From assembly GCA_035532415.1 (NCBI GenBank), contig DATKRB010000063.1, forward strand, positions 1 to 44,311: 44,311 nucleotides of DNA. The letters are read 5' to 3'. Positions within the stretch are counted from its first letter, which is position 1; every line of letters starts with the position of its first letter. Both the position numbers and the translations under genes were made by a program. The notes under the pieces were generated by a model. It was not told the origin of the DNA. It did no database searches and saw nothing but the letters and a program-made list of their open reading frames with translations. The stretch comes from DATKRB01 sp035532415 (GTDB lineage: Bacteria; Actinomycetota; Acidimicrobiia; Acidimicrobiales; RAAP-2). Below, one piece after another: positions 44,041-44,311 of this stretch.

Positions 44041-44102
44041 GTCAGCAGGTTGCCGGGTTGCCGGGTCAGCAGGTTGCCGGGTCAGCAGGTTGCCGGGTCA
44101 GC
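44041..44102. repeat. 16-bp tandem repeat at the ilvC 3' end
   Basis: Three full units of GTCAGCAGGTTGCCGG (44041-44056, 44065-44080, 44081-44096), one half unit and a partial unit reach to the ilvC stop codon at 44098. Confidence 0.85.
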
Positions 44103-44311
44103 CCCCGGAAGCATCCTGCACGCGCTGCCGGCCCGCCGAGATGAACGGCATCATGTCCCGCAGCTCGGCACCCACCTGCTCGATCTGGTGCTTCTGGCCC
44201 GCCGAGCGCAACGCCTCGAACCGTGGCCGCCCGTTGCGGTTCTCCGCGATCCACTCCTCGGCGAACGACCCGTCCCTGATCTCGGCCAGGATGCGCTGCA
44301 TCTCCGCCCGG
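44098..44311 (-). CDS. ilvC: Ketol-acid reductoisomerase, C-terminal part
   Basis: Only about 71 C-terminal residues are in the window; the gene continues beyond its right edge. MQRILAEIRDGSFAEEWIAE, HQIEQVGAELRDMMPFI and the basic tail are the characteristic end of class I ketol-acid reductoisomerase, which makes dihydroxy acids for valine and isoleucine. It reads leftward, towards the convergent hydrolase gene. Confidence 0.9.
   Translation of the reverse strand, partial: RAEMQRILAEIRDGSFAEEWIAENRNGRPRFEALRSAGQKHQIEQVGAELRDMMPFISAGRQRVQDASGG

Overview
This is a 44.3 kb window of very GC-rich chromosomal DNA with dense genes, many 4-nt start/stop overlaps and frequent GTG and TTG starts. 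Gene content points to a high-GC actinobacterium: a DUF222/HNH protein, a DUF6941 protein, a RipA-like NlpC/P60 hydrolase, actinobacterial-type LeuA, SerC and SerA, and a leucine attenuator in front of leuA. An Acidimicrobiia-like lineage fits, but that is inference without a database search. No rRNA, tRNA, CRISPR array, insertion sequence or prophage was seen.

Layout. (1) 1-8.8 kb: the end of a secreted or pilus-type protein, a small Cys-rich protein, an acyl-CoA synthetase, an oligopeptidase B-like protease, a RodZ-like membrane protein, an RmlC-like epimerase, and a translationally coupled flavin reductase/metallo-beta-lactamase pair. (2) 8.9-16.5 kb: mutY, then a CoA-ester block of MaoC hydratase, a methylsuccinyl-CoA dehydrogenase-like flavoprotein, a split B12-dependent acyl-CoA mutase and a malyl/methylmalyl-CoA lyase. 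This resembles the ethylmalonyl-CoA pathway, but the mutase carries isobutyryl-CoA-mutase-type residues. (3) 16.6-20.3 kb: NlpC/P60 hydrolase, Lgt-family protein, alpha/beta hydrolase and a hypothetical protein. (4) 20.3-24.3 kb: a leuB-ilvE-cimA operon read leftward, preceded by what looks like a branched-chain amino-acid attenuator with its own leader peptide. (5) 24.3-32.3 kb: a surface-glycan locus of flippase, FkbM methyltransferase, WbsX protein and four glycosyltransferases. (6) 32.5-44.3 kb: greA-leuC-leuD, an HNH protein, leuA with a leucine leader peptide and attenuator, serA, head-to-head aspC/serC, an alpha/beta hydrolase and the 3' end of ilvC.

LeuA, LeuCD, LeuB, CimA, IlvE and IlvC make leucine, valine and isoleucine (the last through citramalate), while SerA and SerC feed serine synthesis. 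The two leader peptides would tie leuA and leuB-ilvE-cimA expression to charged branched-chain tRNAs. Many first-in-operon genes carry a TAnnnT box 5-9 nt before the start codon and no Shine-Dalgarno sequence, which suggests leaderless transcripts. Short tandem repeats with 12-36 bp units recur at gene ends, starts and linkers throughout.
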